Counted from the first letter of the stretch, positions 1 to 8,038 are shown. The stretch: 64,000 nucleotides of DNA from Paucidesulfovibrio longus DSM 6739 (GCF_000420485.1 NZ_ATVA01000016.1:188501-252500); one strand, 5' to 3'. Translations and numbers: made by a program. Notes: generated from the letters alone by a model not told the origin.

Positions 1-353
1 GGCGCGGCAGCGTGGAGCTGGCCGATCCGGACAACCCCTACCATGTGGCTTCCCCGTCCACGGGCGACCTCTGGGTCATGCACGTGCGTCCCGGCGACGT
101 GGTCAAGAAGGGCGAGGAGATCTTCAACATCTCCATCATGAAGCAGGAAAAGGCCTTGCTCGCCCCTGTCAGCGGCGTGGTCAAACGCGTGCTGAAGACG
201 GCCAACTTCGAGGAAGACAAGAAGATGGTTCCCGTCATGGGCGGCGAGCTGCTCGTGGAGCTCGGCCCGCCGCCGCGCTCCTGCGAGAAGTGCGGCGAGG
301 CCATCTCTCTGGAAGAGTGCAAGTTCTGCCCGAACTGCGGCGCCAAGCGCTAA
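1..353 (+). CDS. pyc: Biotin-dependent carboxylase, C-terminal end (probably pyruvate carboxylase), 5' truncated
   Basis: Only the last ~116 residues are in the window, read in the frame that starts at base 3. They form a biotinyl (biotin carboxyl carrier) domain; the stretch ADPDNPYHVASPSTG resembles the start of the carrier domain of pyruvate carboxylase, which makes oxaloacetate from pyruvate in the cytoplasm. The biotin-accepting lysine is at bases 141-143, in the context IMKQEK; most carriers have AMKM or VMKM, so the residue after Lys is unusual. After the carrier fold a zinc ribbon is appended, with CEKCG and CPNCG pairs (bases 282-344). Oxaloacetate decarboxylase or another biotin enzyme cannot be excluded without the upstream part. 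The tail is described further as a finding. Confidence 0.75.
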   Translation, partial: RGSVELADPDNPYHVASPSTGDLWVMHVRPGDVVKKGEEIFNISIMKQEKALLAPVSGVVKRVLKTANFEEDKKMVPVMGGELLVELGPPPRSCEKCGEAISLEECKFCPNCGAKR

Positions 354-427
354 CCGTTCGGGATGTATCCGAGACGCGGCGGCTCCTTCCGGGGTCGCCG
401 CGTTTTTCGTTCCGCGAGGAGGTTGAC

Positions 428-1216
428 GTGAAACGCATTTGGATGCCGTTGTTGATTCTGGTGGTGCTGCTGTCCGCTTGCGCGAGCAAGACGGCGGTGC
501 GCCGGACGATCCAGGAGGATCCCTCCCTGGTCATGGATGTGCTGCGTGAGAACAGGCTGCTGTTGCTGGACATCGTGCAGCAGGCCCTTGCGGACCAGGA
601 TCGGCTCGCCCGGGAGGAGCAGTGGCGCAGCGAGCTGAAGAATCCGTTCAAGCCCGTGATCGAAGGGAATCGCCCTGTCTTGGGCAACGTCATCGCGCCG
701 ATCACGGTTGTGGAATATTCCGATTTCTTCTGCCCGTATTGCGACCGGGGCAGCCGGACGGTGAATGAGTTGCTGGGGCGCCATCCTGACGAGATCAAGA
801 TCGTGTTCAAGCATTTCCCGCTGCATGAGGGCGCGGATTATCTCGCCGCTCTGTTCGAGGCCGTGGCCATGCAGAACGAGGCCGCCGCCTGGAAATACAA
901 GGATGAGGTCTTTGCCGCCCAGAAGGCCGTGCAGGAGGAAGGTCCGGACGGCAAGACCCTTGCCGCGATCCTGAACGGACTGGGGATCGACGTGGCCAAG
1001 GCCAAAGCGGACGCGCAGTCCGCAGCGGTCAAGGCGCGCATCGAAGCCGACATGGAGGAAGCCCGCGAATTCGGATTCCGGGGCACCCCCATGTACGTCG
1101 TCGGCGGAGTCGCCGTGCGGGGAGCTGCGCCCCTGTCGGAATTCGAGCAGGTGCTCACGCTGGTGCGCAAGGCTTCGGACGGAGCTTCGGATTGCAAGGA
1201 TTGCGGCACGAAGTAA
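428..1216 (+). CDS. DsbA-like thioredoxin-fold lipoprotein (thiol:disulfide interchange)
   Basis: Protein of 262 residues from a GTG start preceded by GAGGAGG at bases 417-423; an upstream ATG at 290 would lie inside the previous gene and has no such site. The N-terminus is a lipoprotein signal ending LLSAC (Cys18). A helical linker (about 25-80) precedes a DsbA-type thioredoxin fold with the redox motif CPYC at 102-105 and a cis-proline loop FRGTPMYVVGG near the C-terminus. The protein ends DCKDCGTK, adding a second CxxC-like pair. Family members (DsbA/BdbD, PF13462 type) oxidise or isomerise disulfides in the periplasm; here it would be anchored to a membrane. A hairpin terminator follows directly, so it is probably the last gene of its unit. 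Confidence 0.85.
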   Translation: MKRIWMPLLILVVLLSACASKTAVRRTIQEDPSLVMDVLRENRLLLLDIVQQALADQDRLAREEQWRSELKNPFKPVIEGNRPVLGNVIAPITVVEYSDFFCPYCDRGSRTVNELLGRHPDEIKIVFKHFPLHEGADYLAALFEAVAMQNEAAAWKYKDEVFAAQKAVQEEGPDGKTLAAILNGLGIDVAKAKADAQSAAVKARIEADMEEAREFGFRGTPMYVVGGVAVRGAAPLSEFEQVLTLVRKASDGASDCKDCGTK

Positions 1217-1248
1217 GACTGAACAGTTTTTCCCATAGTACCAAATAG

Positions 1249-1276
1249 AGAGGGGGACGCCTGGGCGTCCCCCTCT
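1249..1276 (+). terminator. Rho-independent terminator after the DsbA-like gene
   Basis: Perfect inverted repeat AGAGGGGGACGCC / GGCGTCCCCCTCT with a very short loop, followed by TTTGT. It lies 33 bases after the stop codon and between convergent genes. Confidence 0.75.
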
Positions 1277-1343
1277 TTGTCGTCATGGGAATGGGCTTTC
1301 GGCGTATGATGCCGAAGCGCCCGCAAGAAGAAACGCTCGGCGC

Positions 1344-1964
1344 TTAGAATTCCTGGGCAAGCTCTCGTGCCCGCGCCACGGCCTTGGCCTTGTTGGCGTC
1401 CTTGTCCGGGCCGAGCATTCCCGCAGCCGCGGCGCTGACCACGTCGGTGATGCCGATGAAGCCAAGCCAGAAGTCCATGTACGGGGTCTGGAAATTGAAG
1501 GCTTCCGCAGGGGTGCCCGGCGAATAGACGCCTCCGCTGGCATAGGCCACGAACGCCTTGCGCCCCTTGAGCATCCCCTCATAGCCCTTGTCGCCCACCG
1601 AGAAGGTGTAGCCGGGCTGCGTGATCACGTCTATGAGGTGCTTGAGCTTGTAGGGCAGGGAGAAGTTCCACATGGGCACGGCGAAAACGTACTTGTCCGC
1701 GCTCTTGAACAGCTCGATGACCTTCTCCACCTCGCTCCATGCCGAGCGTTCCTCAGGCGTGTATTCGCGACCATGCATGATGTTGTACTTGCCTTGCACG
1801 GTCACTGCGTCCAGGTCGGGCAGGCTGGTCTTGAAGAGGTCCAGTTCCACGACGCGGTCGTCGGGATTCCGCTGCTTGTAGACTTCCAGAAAAGCGTCGG
1901 CCACGGCCAGGGAATGGGCCCGGCCCGTACGGGGAGACGCCTTGATGAAAAGGATGGTGCTCAT
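1344..1964 (-). CDS. azoR: FMN-dependent NADH-azoreductase / flavodoxin-fold NAD(P)H dehydrogenase
   Basis: A 206-residue protein beginning MSTILFIKASPR, preceded on the coding strand by GGAGGAGCAA at good spacing. The start MSTILFIKASPRTGRAHS matches the flavodoxin-like phosphate-binding loop of AzoR, and the length is typical of the family (about 200 residues). The central PMWNFSLPYKLKHLID segment matches the FMN/quinone site of azoreductases. The enzyme would use NAD(P)H to reduce quinones or azo compounds in the cytoplasm. It is monocistronic as far as can be seen: the next gene on the same strand ends 145 bases upstream. Substrate is inference; the fold and family are well supported. Confidence 0.88.
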   Translation of the reverse strand: MSTILFIKASPRTGRAHSLAVADAFLEVYKQRNPDDRVVELDLFKTSLPDLDAVTVQGKYNIMHGREYTPEERSAWSEVEKVIELFKSADKYVFAVPMWNFSLPYKLKHLIDVITQPGYTFSVGDKGYEGMLKGRKAFVAYASGGVYSPGTPAEAFNFQTPYMDFWLGFIGITDVVSAAAAGMLGPDKDANKAKAVARARELAQEF

Positions 1965-2108
1965 TTGCTCCTCCGATTGTTCGATGTGGGAAAGGGAAAG
2001 AGATTCAAGAGAGAGGATAACATCGCTCGGAAATCGTGGCAATGCGGTGAACGAAAAAAAAGGTTCACTCGCATGGCCCGGAAGGCCGGGAAAAGGCGGG
2101 GCAAGGGA

Positions 2109-2375
2109 TCAGTAGTGGCCGTTGACGATGGCACCGGTCCCGTCGAAATAGCTGGCCAGGATGTTCTTGTGCGGATCCCAGTTGGTTCCGGTCTGCGCGA
2201 AATCCAGCGCGTTGTTGGTGCCGCTGGTGATCTGATAGTCTGCGGATTCGGTGATGGAGTTGGAGCCGTAGGTCTGGTCGTCGAAACGGGCGACCTCGGC
2301 GGTGTCCATGTCGTACCCGCGGAATGCGTTGGCCGTTTCCATGACGGCGTTGTTGTCGATCTGGTCGATGCTCAC
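2109..2375 (-). CDS. Small hypothetical protein (88 aa)
   Basis: No family recognised. The start chosen is a GTG preceded by AAGAGG eight bases upstream; the sequence begins MSIDQIDNNAVMETANAF. The protein is rich in Asp, Thr, Asn and Gly, has no hydrophobic segment or signal peptide, and contains several Asn/Thr/Ser-rich stretches such as YQITSGTNN. The main support for it being real is a near-consensus promoter (TTGCCA, 17 bases, TATATT) placed just upstream, which would give a leader of about a dozen bases ending in the ribosome site. It is divergent from cheD. Coding status is likely but not certain, because the composition is low-complexity and no homologue is known to me. Confidence 0.55.
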   Translation of the reverse strand: MSIDQIDNNAVMETANAFRGYDMDTAEVARFDDQTYGSNSITESADYQITSGTNNALDFAQTGTNWDPHKNILASYFDGTGAIVNGHY

Positions 2376-2392
2376 GGCGAACCTCTTGATTG

Positions 2393-2421
2393 AATATAGT
2401 TCAAGCTGCCGGATATGGCAA
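2393..2421 (-). promoter_or_regulatory. Sigma70-type promoter for the 88-aa gene
   Basis: Read on the minus strand: -35 TTGCCA (2421-2416), 17-base spacer, -10 TATATT (2398-2393). Predicted start of transcription near 2386, about 11 bases before the GTG. Confidence 0.6.
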
Positions 2422-2517
2422 GTCATCCCGCGGACGGCGCGGCCTGATTCGCTTTAGGTTGCCATCCTCGTGAAATGCGGTACCATGAAGACAAATATGT
2501 ATGTACACGAGGGCAGA

Positions 2518-3003
2518 ATGGAAGAGACGCAGCAGATCGTGGTCAGCATCTCGGACATGAAATTCTCCACGCGGAAGGAAGACGTGATCGTTACTTTTTC
2601 GTTGGGATCCTGCCTCGGCATAACCGCATACGACCCGCATCGTAAGGTCGGCGCCTTGATGCATGCTCTCCTGCCCGATGAGTCGGCCTCGCCGCACAAA
2701 GCCAGGAGCAACCCGTACATGTTCGTGAACGTGGGGTTTCGGAGCATGCTCGACAAGCTTGAGCAGTTGGGAGCGTCGCGTCGCAGCCTGATTCTCAAGG
2801 CCGCAGGGGGAGCGGACATGCGGGGGGACAATCTGTTCAGAACCGGCGCGAGAAATCTGGAAGCCCTGCGGCATGTTCTTCACAAGGAGCGGCTCACGCT
2901 GGACGGATACGAAGTCGGGGGAACCATTCCAAGGACGTTGTACCTTTTTATGCAGACGGGGGATGTCGTGGTCAAAACCTTTGGCAAGACGAGAGCCATA
3001 TGA
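2518..3003 (+). CDS. cheD: Chemoreceptor glutamine deamidase CheD
   Basis: CheD deamidates glutamines in methyl-accepting chemotaxis proteins and interacts with CheC/CheY in some bacteria. With the start at base 2518 (CGAGGG just upstream) the protein has 161 residues, normal for the family; ATGs at 2470, 2485 and 2500 are in frame but lack a ribosome site. The catalytic residues are visible as Thr26, Cys32 (in SLGSCLG) and His49 (in LMHALLP), the same spacing as the Thr/Cys/His of the Thermotoga enzyme. A conserved AAGGADM segment follows. The stop overlaps the next start (ATGA at 3000-3003), so the HDOD gene is translationally coupled. No other chemotaxis gene is in the window. Confidence 0.93.
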   Translation: MEETQQIVVSISDMKFSTRKEDVIVTFSLGSCLGITAYDPHRKVGALMHALLPDESASPHKARSNPYMFVNVGFRSMLDKLEQLGASRRSLILKAAGGADMRGDNLFRTGARNLEALRHVLHKERLTLDGYEVGGTIPRTLYLFMQTGDVVVKTFGKTRAI

Positions 3004-3848
3004 GCAGACGCGAAGAGATCATCGCGCGCATCAAGGACGTGAAGCGCATGCCCTCCGCCGTGCAGAAGGCCGTTGTGCTTCTGGGCGATCCGGATGTGGA
3101 TGTCGGGGAACTCTCCCGGATCATCGAGCACGATCCGGGATTGACGAGCAACGTGCTGCGACTTGCCAACTCTGCCTATTTCGGCGGATCACGCAGCATT
3201 GCCAGCGTCCGGGATGCCATTGTCCGCCTCGGCGCAGGCAACCTCAAGAAAATGCTTGCAACGGCCGGACTCGAGCCTGTGGCCAACCAGGAAATCAAGG
3301 GGTACGGCCTTCCGCCCGGAATGCTGCTCAAGCATTCCATCACGGTGGCCGTGAGCGCCGAGGAGCTGGCGAAGCAGCTTGGCCGGCGGGCTCCGGAACA
3401 CACATTTACGGCCGGTCTGCTTTCCGACATAGGGAAGGTCGTTCTCGGAACCTTCCTGGCCGTGGACGCCGAACCGATCCTGGCACTGGCCCATGACCAG
3501 GGGCTGACTTTCGAGCGGGCCGAGGAGGAGATCCTCGGCATCAACCACGCGGAAGTGGGGGCGTTGCTGCTGGACTACTGGGAGCTTCCGGAGAATATAG
3601 TGCAAGTGGTCCGCTGGAAGTACGATCCGCTCGGTTTCGACGGCAGCGATCTGGCATTGGACCTGGTTCATGTGGCGGACGCGCTCGCCAAGATGTCCGG
3701 GATAGGCGTGGGCGTGGATGGCTTGAATTACCGCCCCTCGGATCAGGTGGTCAAGCGTCTGGAACTGACAAGCGAGATCATCGACAGGACGATGGCAGAG
3801 GTGCTTGACAAGGTGGAGCAGGTTTTCGAGGGCTTGGGAGGAGCATGA
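3000..3848 (+). CDS. HDOD-domain protein
   Basis: Protein of 282 residues that is almost entirely an HDOD domain, a degenerate relative of HD phosphohydrolases found in bacterial signalling proteins. Typical features are the N-terminal RIKDVKRMPSAVQK segment, IEHDPGLTSNVLRLANSAYFG (about 38-60) and the HTFTAGLLSDIGKV helix that stands in for the HD motif, followed by a NHAEVGALLLDYW segment. Catalytic metal ligands are mostly missing, as usual for HDOD. It overlaps cheD by four bases, suggesting coupled synthesis and a shared role in taxis or motility control; this role is inference. A strong hairpin follows the stop. Confidence 0.9.
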   Translation: MSRREEIIARIKDVKRMPSAVQKAVVLLGDPDVDVGELSRIIEHDPGLTSNVLRLANSAYFGGSRSIASVRDAIVRLGAGNLKKMLATAGLEPVANQEIKGYGLPPGMLLKHSITVAVSAEELAKQLGRRAPEHTFTAGLLSDIGKVVLGTFLAVDAEPILALAHDQGLTFERAEEEILGINHAEVGALLLDYWELPENIVQVVRWKYDPLGFDGSDLALDLVHVADALAKMSGIGVGVDGLNYRPSDQVVKRLELTSEIIDRTMAEVLDKVEQVFEGLGGA

Positions 3849-3862
3849 GTCTTCGAAAAATG

Positions 3863-3895
3863 AACAGGGCGGACATCTTTTGAATCCGCCCTGTT
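3863..3895. terminator. Bidirectional hairpin between HDOD and rubredoxin genes
   Basis: Perfect 11-base arms AACAGGGCGGA / TCCGCCCTGTT. On the minus strand the stem is followed by CATTTTTCG, so it mainly terminates the rubredoxin transcript; it also lies 14 bases past the HDOD stop. Confidence 0.75.
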
Positions 3896-3904
3896 ATAAA
3901 ATAT

Positions 3905-4060
3905 CTAGACTTTTTCGAAGTACTCTTTTTCCGCTCCGCACTTGGGACAGACCCAGTCTTCAGGCACGTCTTCCCAGGCGGTGCCGGGGGCCACGCCGTT
4001 TTCAGGATCCCCGATCTCAGGATCATAGACATATCCGCAAGGGCATTCCCATTTTTCCAT
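3905..4060 (-). CDS. rub: Rubredoxin with a CxC first ligand pair
   Basis: A 51-residue rubredoxin, a small cytoplasmic one-iron electron carrier that in Desulfovibrio relatives serves oxygen and superoxide detoxification. The second knuckle is canonical, [10 protein letters not shown]. The first is [10 protein letters not shown], that is Cys-x-Cys-Gly where rubredoxins normally have Cys-x-x-Cys-Gly; the codons TGC CCT TGC GGA are unambiguous. The rest ([20 protein letters not shown]) matches the family closely. Ribosome site is weak-looking but the promoter upstream is near consensus, and a terminator follows, so it is a single-gene unit. Confidence 0.9.
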   Translation of the reverse strand: MEKWECPCGYVYDPEIGDPENGVAPGTAWEDVPEDWVCPKCGAEKEYFEKV

Positions 4061-4102
4061 CAGCGGCCTCCAGGGTGTTCCAAGGTTTACCAGTCTGACG
4101 AA

Positions 4103-4131
4103 AAAATATTCCAGGCTATGGAGAGTGTCAA
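4103..4131 (-). promoter_or_regulatory. Strong sigma70-type promoter for rubredoxin
   Basis: On the minus strand: TTGACA (4131-4126), 17 bases, TATTTT (4108-4103). Expected start of transcription near 4096, giving a leader of about 35 bases. Confidence 0.7.
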
Positions 4132-4309
4132 GAATTGTGTTCCACGGCTCTCGGCGGCTCCCGGATTCTGTTGAGGTCCGGCATGTCTCGGCGAGAAGGG
4201 AGGCCTCCCGGCGAAAAAGCGTGGACGCACAGGCATGAGAACAGCTATCGTGATCCCGACCACATGTGCGCCGTCTCCAGGCCCGGCGATGGCGACGAAG
4301 GAGGATGCC

Positions 4310-4588
4310 ATGAGTCATGAAAGCGAAAAAAGGTCCACTGATCGGGCACCTGTGCAAAAACAGGTGGAATTCTTCGTCGATGCGGACATCATTCAGGCGG
4401 AATCCGTCGATCTATCCCAAAGCGGCGTCCGCATGAATACGGACAAGCCCATCGCCATCCGCATGCGCATCTACCATCCGAACGGGGGATTCGACGAGCA
4501 TGTGGCGCAATTGGTCTGGGCGGCGCGAAAAGGGGAGCAGATGAGCTACGGGTTCGAGTTTCATCCCGATCCGGAAGCCGAGGAATAG
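4310..4588 (+). CDS. PilZ-domain protein
   Basis: A 92-residue single-domain PilZ protein, the classic receptor for cyclic di-GMP. The start at 4310 is preceded by AAGGAGG. The ligand-binding signature is present: RSTDR (RxxxR) near residue 8 and DLSQSGVRM (D/N-x-S-x-x-G) near residue 36, followed by the expected beta-strands ([26 protein letters not shown]). It would bind cyclic di-GMP in the cytoplasm and act on an unknown partner. A GGDEF protein lies about 9 kb away. It stands alone, with rubredoxin divergent on the left and an unknown membrane protein on the right. Confidence 0.88.
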   Translation: MSHESEKRSTDRAPVQKQVEFFVDADIIQAESVDLSQSGVRMNTDKPIAIRMRIYHPNGGFDEHVAQLVWAARKGEQMSYGFEFHPDPEAEE

Positions 4589-4594
4589 AACGTT

Positions 4595-4616
4595 CCCCTG
4601 ACCGACGGGGTTTTTT
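4595..4616 (+). terminator. Short hairpin with T-tract after the PilZ gene
   Basis: CCCC (4595-4598), eight-base loop, GGGG (4607-4610), then TTTTTT. The stem is only four base pairs, so termination may be partial. Confidence 0.45.
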
Positions 4617-4860
4617 CCTCTCTTCGCAGCCTGGGCACGGTGGTCGGCATCCGTTGATGTCTTCTTGCTGGGCTTTGCGGATCCCTTCCTTCTGCACGGG
4701 ATACAATCTCTTGAAATGGATGCTGTTTTTTCGCCGATGACGGCATGATTTTGCTTGTCGGATGCATCCCGGCATGGCATGCGGAAAACGTAACCTAATT
4801 GTAACAAATCTTGCCGCTATGGCGGTTCCAAGGATCCAGATACGGAATGAGGTCGTTTTC

Positions 4861-7800
4861 ATGGTTGAATTGAGCACTGAATCCGCGCCTGCCGCGACGG
4901 AAAAGCATATTTCGCCCTTGTTTTTCGATAAGCGGGATTATGCGCTGCTTGCCATCGTCAATGATGTCCTGGAGCGCGACGAGCCTCATTGGGATCTCAA
5001 GAAACTGCTCGCTCCCTATCTTCATCCCCACGGCATCAAGGAAATGGCCGCGACGCGCGGATTGCGCGTGGCCTACGCCGTCATCCACCTGCTCGGCTCC
5101 CTGGAACGCGGCAAGGCGCACGAGCGCGTGGAAGCCCTGCGCGCAGCGCGCGACGAGGTGCTGACCACGGCCAAGGGGTCGCTGCGCACCAATGCGGCTC
5201 GCGTGCTTTTGCAGGTCATGAAGGAGCTTGTGCGCTCCAAGGGCGATTATCTTCGCCAGCTCGAGCTGGCCCACGACTTTCGCATCGTGACCTCCGGCAA
5301 GCCGCGCGTCGTTCTTCAGCAGCTGCACAAGTATCATCTCGTGGAGATGCCGGAGGAGTGGAACCAGATCAGCTTCGACGATCATGTCCACGACGCCAAC
5401 ACCAAGGGGCGCAAGTCTCCGACCCACCTGATCATGGATGCCTGGATCAAGGGGATTCGCAGGCTCACCGTGGTCTATTACAACTACGTCGATCCGCGCG
5501 TGGCCGAGGAATTGCTGCGGGCCGCAGAGGTCATGGAGATTTCCGTGCATGTCGGGGTGGACGTCTCCGCGCGCTATCGCGACCGCTTCGCCCGATTCGT
5601 CTGGGAACCGCGCGGCTTCGCCGATTCCCAGGAATACCTCGCCTTCCTTCGTCGCCCGGACGTCCAGGAGTTCATGTCCGCAGGCCGTGCGGCCTCCAAC
5701 TATCAGCACGCCTACGTTTTCGAGGTGCTCCGGGCCTACAATCAGCGCCATCGCCTCGACCTGGGGCGCAGCCTGGACATCGACGCGCCGCAGGTGGACG
5801 AGGTGGAATTCTGCGGATTCGTGGGCATGGGGCAGCCCTCGTTGCTGCACCTCGGCACGTTCATCCTGGAGCAGCTTGTCCCCCTGCTTCGGGAACGGCA
5901 TGCCCGGCTGCGGACGGATTTTTGCGATCACGGGGCAGAAGGGGAGGAGGCGGAACGTGCGCGTCTGCTTCTGGAACGCATCTCCCGCCTCTGTGCAGAG
6001 GAGATCGTCGAACAGTATCTCATCCCCGAACGCAACCCTGATCTTGTCGATCCCGGGGATCCGGAAGCGCCTGACCTTCCGGAATTGATGGCAATGCCTC
6101 CGTTGAAGCTGATGCAGCGCTTCGCGGGACTCCATTCCCTGAATCGCGTGACCCTGATTCCCGACGGCCTGGGAACGGAGCAGGCTCTTGAGATCCTTTT
6201 CGATTGCCGCGGCTACGTCACCCACATGGAAATATTCAATCTCAAGGGCGACGTGGACAGCCGATCCGCGCAAAGCGTCGAACTGAACCGCCTGCGGCTG
6301 GCCCTGAACGATTCCAGCCCCATCGCGCTCAAGCGCATTCTGCGCCAGCGGATCAGCAGCCTTGAGCAGGGCGGCATTGAGGGAAACGACCTGCTGGACA
6401 AGCTCAACAGGATATTGGGCAATATCAACGGGTTCCGTGCGCCGTTCCGAAATTCTCCCCTGAAGGCGAGCATGGGCAGCCGTTCCACCGGAAGGTCCGT
6501 GCTCACGCGCGGGATGGGACTTGTCGTCGCGCAGACGTTGCCGTCCCGGTCGCAGCGGCATCTTCTGGCCAAGAGCGACAAGCGTGAGTTCCTTCCCGTC
6601 ACCGTGGAAGTCTGGCGCCGGGTGACCTGCATCCCCATGGAAGCCGCCGGAGCATTGGGCGAGCGCTGGTTCGCGCTGTTGCGCTCGACGCAGTGGCTCG
6701 CGGGGCTCACCTGCCGCAAGGTCTCGGACTGGAAACCGGTGCGGTGGACGGTGTCCATGGAGTCTCGGGGCAATGTGGCCACCCTGGGAGGCCCGCGACG
6801 CGAGCCCGACAGCGGCTTGCAGCCCGGCTGCGAAGCCGAGCGCCGTCATCGCCAGCCGAGATTCAAGTATCTGAACAGCAGATGGCTGAACCTGCTCAAG
6901 GTGGCGGTGGGCTTCGTCCCTGCATTCCTCACGTTCGCCCTGACCAAGGACTGGTGGGTGTTGGCCTATCTTGGGGCCTTCATCTGGTTCGGAATCACCG
7001 GGGTTCGCAACGTGATTCAGTCCGTGCTCGGCGGCGGGGGCATACGGCGTTCCCCTCTGCTGCGCTGGAACGACTACGTCAGTTGGAGCCGTATCTGCGA
7101 CTCCCTGCTTTTCACCGGCTTTTCCGTTCCCCTGCTGGACTGGCTGACCAAGAGCCTTGTCCTCGACCGCATGTTCGGCATCAACACCAGCACGGATCCG
7201 CTCCTGCTCTATACGATCATGGCCCTGACGAACGGCGTCTACATCACCAGCCACAATCTCTTCCGGGGACTGCCGCACAGCGCGGCCTTCGGGAATTTCT
7301 TCCGCAGCGTGCTTTCCATTCCCATCGCCGTGCTCTTCAACTCTCTGGTCGGGCTTGGGCTGGTCTTTTTGGGCACGCCCGATGTCAACGGCGTCCTGCA
7401 ACGCTGGGCCGCGGTGATTTCCAAGCTGGCCTCGGATTGCGTGGCCGGATTCATCGAGGGCCTGGCCGACCGCCGCAACAACATTGATATGCGGCGCTGG
7501 GACTACAAGGCCAAGCTGGCGCAGGTATTCGAGACGTTTTCCGCCCTGGAGCTGCTCTTTCCGCGCAAGGACGTGCTCCTGATGTTGCAGCGTTCCGAGG
7601 AGTTCTTCAGCGAAATCCGTACGGCGCGCAGTTCGCTCGACAAGGTCATGATCGTCAACGCGCTGGATCTTCTCTATTTGTATATGTTCCAGCCGCGTGC
7701 GGCGAGCGCCTTGCGGGGCATGGTCGCGGCCATGTCGCGCGAGGAGAGGGCGGTTTTCTTCGCGTCGCAGCAAATCCTGGAGAACGAGCGGGAGGTCAGC

Positions 7801-7977
7801 AGGCTTTTCGTGGACGGCATTGTGGGCCGGAGCTTTTCCAAGGGCCTGTCTTTCTATTTGCTGCGTTACCGCGGTTACCTTCGCAATCTGGAGCGGCTGA
7901 TTCAGAGCGTCGACAAGGGCGCCGTGCCGGAAGGCGTGTCCATGACGTCCCGAAGGGGCAACGAATTCATGGAATGA
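4861..7977 (+). CDS. Large uncharacterised membrane protein (1038 aa)
   Basis: I do not recognise a named family. The chosen ATG (4861) has GAGG eight bases upstream; in-frame ATGs begin at 4762. Residues about 1-650 are soluble and mostly helical, with an acidic, histidine-containing section (SFDDHVHDANTKG, about 176-188) followed by alternating hydrophobic strands (RLTVVYYNYVD, MEISVHVGVDVSA) that look like part of a barrel, and a later DGLGTEQALEILFDCRGYVTHM stretch. From about residue 677 there are four to six hydrophobic segments, two back to back (677-722), one near 782 and one near 818. The last 200 residues are helical and charged. Likely an inner-membrane protein with a big cytoplasmic head. 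It is monocistronic, bounded by a terminator. Confidence 0.85.
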   Translation: MVELSTESAPAATEKHISPLFFDKRDYALLAIVNDVLERDEPHWDLKKLLAPYLHPHGIKEMAATRGLRVAYAVIHLLGSLERGKAHERVEALRAARDEVLTTAKGSLRTNAARVLLQVMKELVRSKGDYLRQLELAHDFRIVTSGKPRVVLQQLHKYHLVEMPEEWNQISFDDHVHDANTKGRKSPTHLIMDAWIKGIRRLTVVYYNYVDPRVAEELLRAAEVMEISVHVGVDVSARYRDRFARFVWEPRGFADSQEYLAFLRRPDVQEFMSAGRAASNYQHAYVFEVLRAYNQRHRLDLGRSLDIDAPQVDEVEFCGFVGMGQPSLLHLGTFILEQLVPLLRERHARLRTDFCDHGAEGEEAERARLLLERISRLCAEEIVEQYLIPERNPDLVDPGDPEAPDLPELMAMPPLKLMQRFAGLHSLNRVTLIPDGLGTEQALEILFDCRGYVTHMEIFNLKGDVDSRSAQSVELNRLRLALNDSSPIALKRILRQRISSLEQGGIEGNDLLDKLNRILGNINGFRAPFRNSPLKASMGSRSTGRSVLTRGMGLVVAQTLPSRSQRHLLAKSDKREFLPVTVEVWRRVTCIPMEAAGALGERWFALLRSTQWLAGLTCRKVSDWKPVRWTVSMESRGNVATLGGPRREPDSGLQPGCEAERRHRQPRFKYLNSRWLNLLKVAVGFVPAFLTFALTKDWWVLAYLGAFIWFGITGVRNVIQSVLGGGGIRRSPLLRWNDYVSWSRICDSLLFTGFSVPLLDWLTKSLVLDRMFGINTSTDPLLLYTIMALTNGVYITSHNLFRGLPHSAAFGNFFRSVLSIPIAVLFNSLVGLGLVFLGTPDVNGVLQRWAAVISKLASDCVAGFIEGLADRRNNIDMRRWDYKAKLAQVFETFSALELLFPRKDVLLMLQRSEEFFSEIRTARSSLDKVMIVNALDLLYLYMFQPRAASALRGMVAAMSREERAVFFASQQILENEREVSRLFVDGIVGRSFSKGLSFYLLRYRGYLRNLERLIQSVDKGAVPEGVSMTSRRGNEFME

Positions 7978-7982
7978 CGCAA

Positions 7983-8013
7983 AAAGGGCGGAGCCTTGGA
8001 GGCTCCGCCCTTT
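7983..8013. terminator. Bidirectional terminator between convergent genes
   Basis: Perfect 13-base arms AAAGGGCGGAGCC / GGCTCCGCCCTTT around TTGGA. On the minus strand the stem runs into TTTTTGCG; it ends both the 1038-residue gene and the secreted-protein gene. Confidence 0.85.
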
Positions 8014-8038
8014 CGGCGTTCTGTGGGACGGATTGGCT

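Noticed and set aside
2036-2080. Hairpin plus eight-T run as terminator of the 88-aa gene
   Set aside because: CCCGG/CCGGG stem is 14 bases away from the T-run, so it is not a convincing terminator.
4795-7773. Long minus-strand open frame (992 codons) opposite the 1038-residue gene
   Set aside because: G+C-rich antisense shadow; composition is His/Gln/Arg-rich, no ribosome site, no family. The plus strand has a coherent protein with membrane helices.
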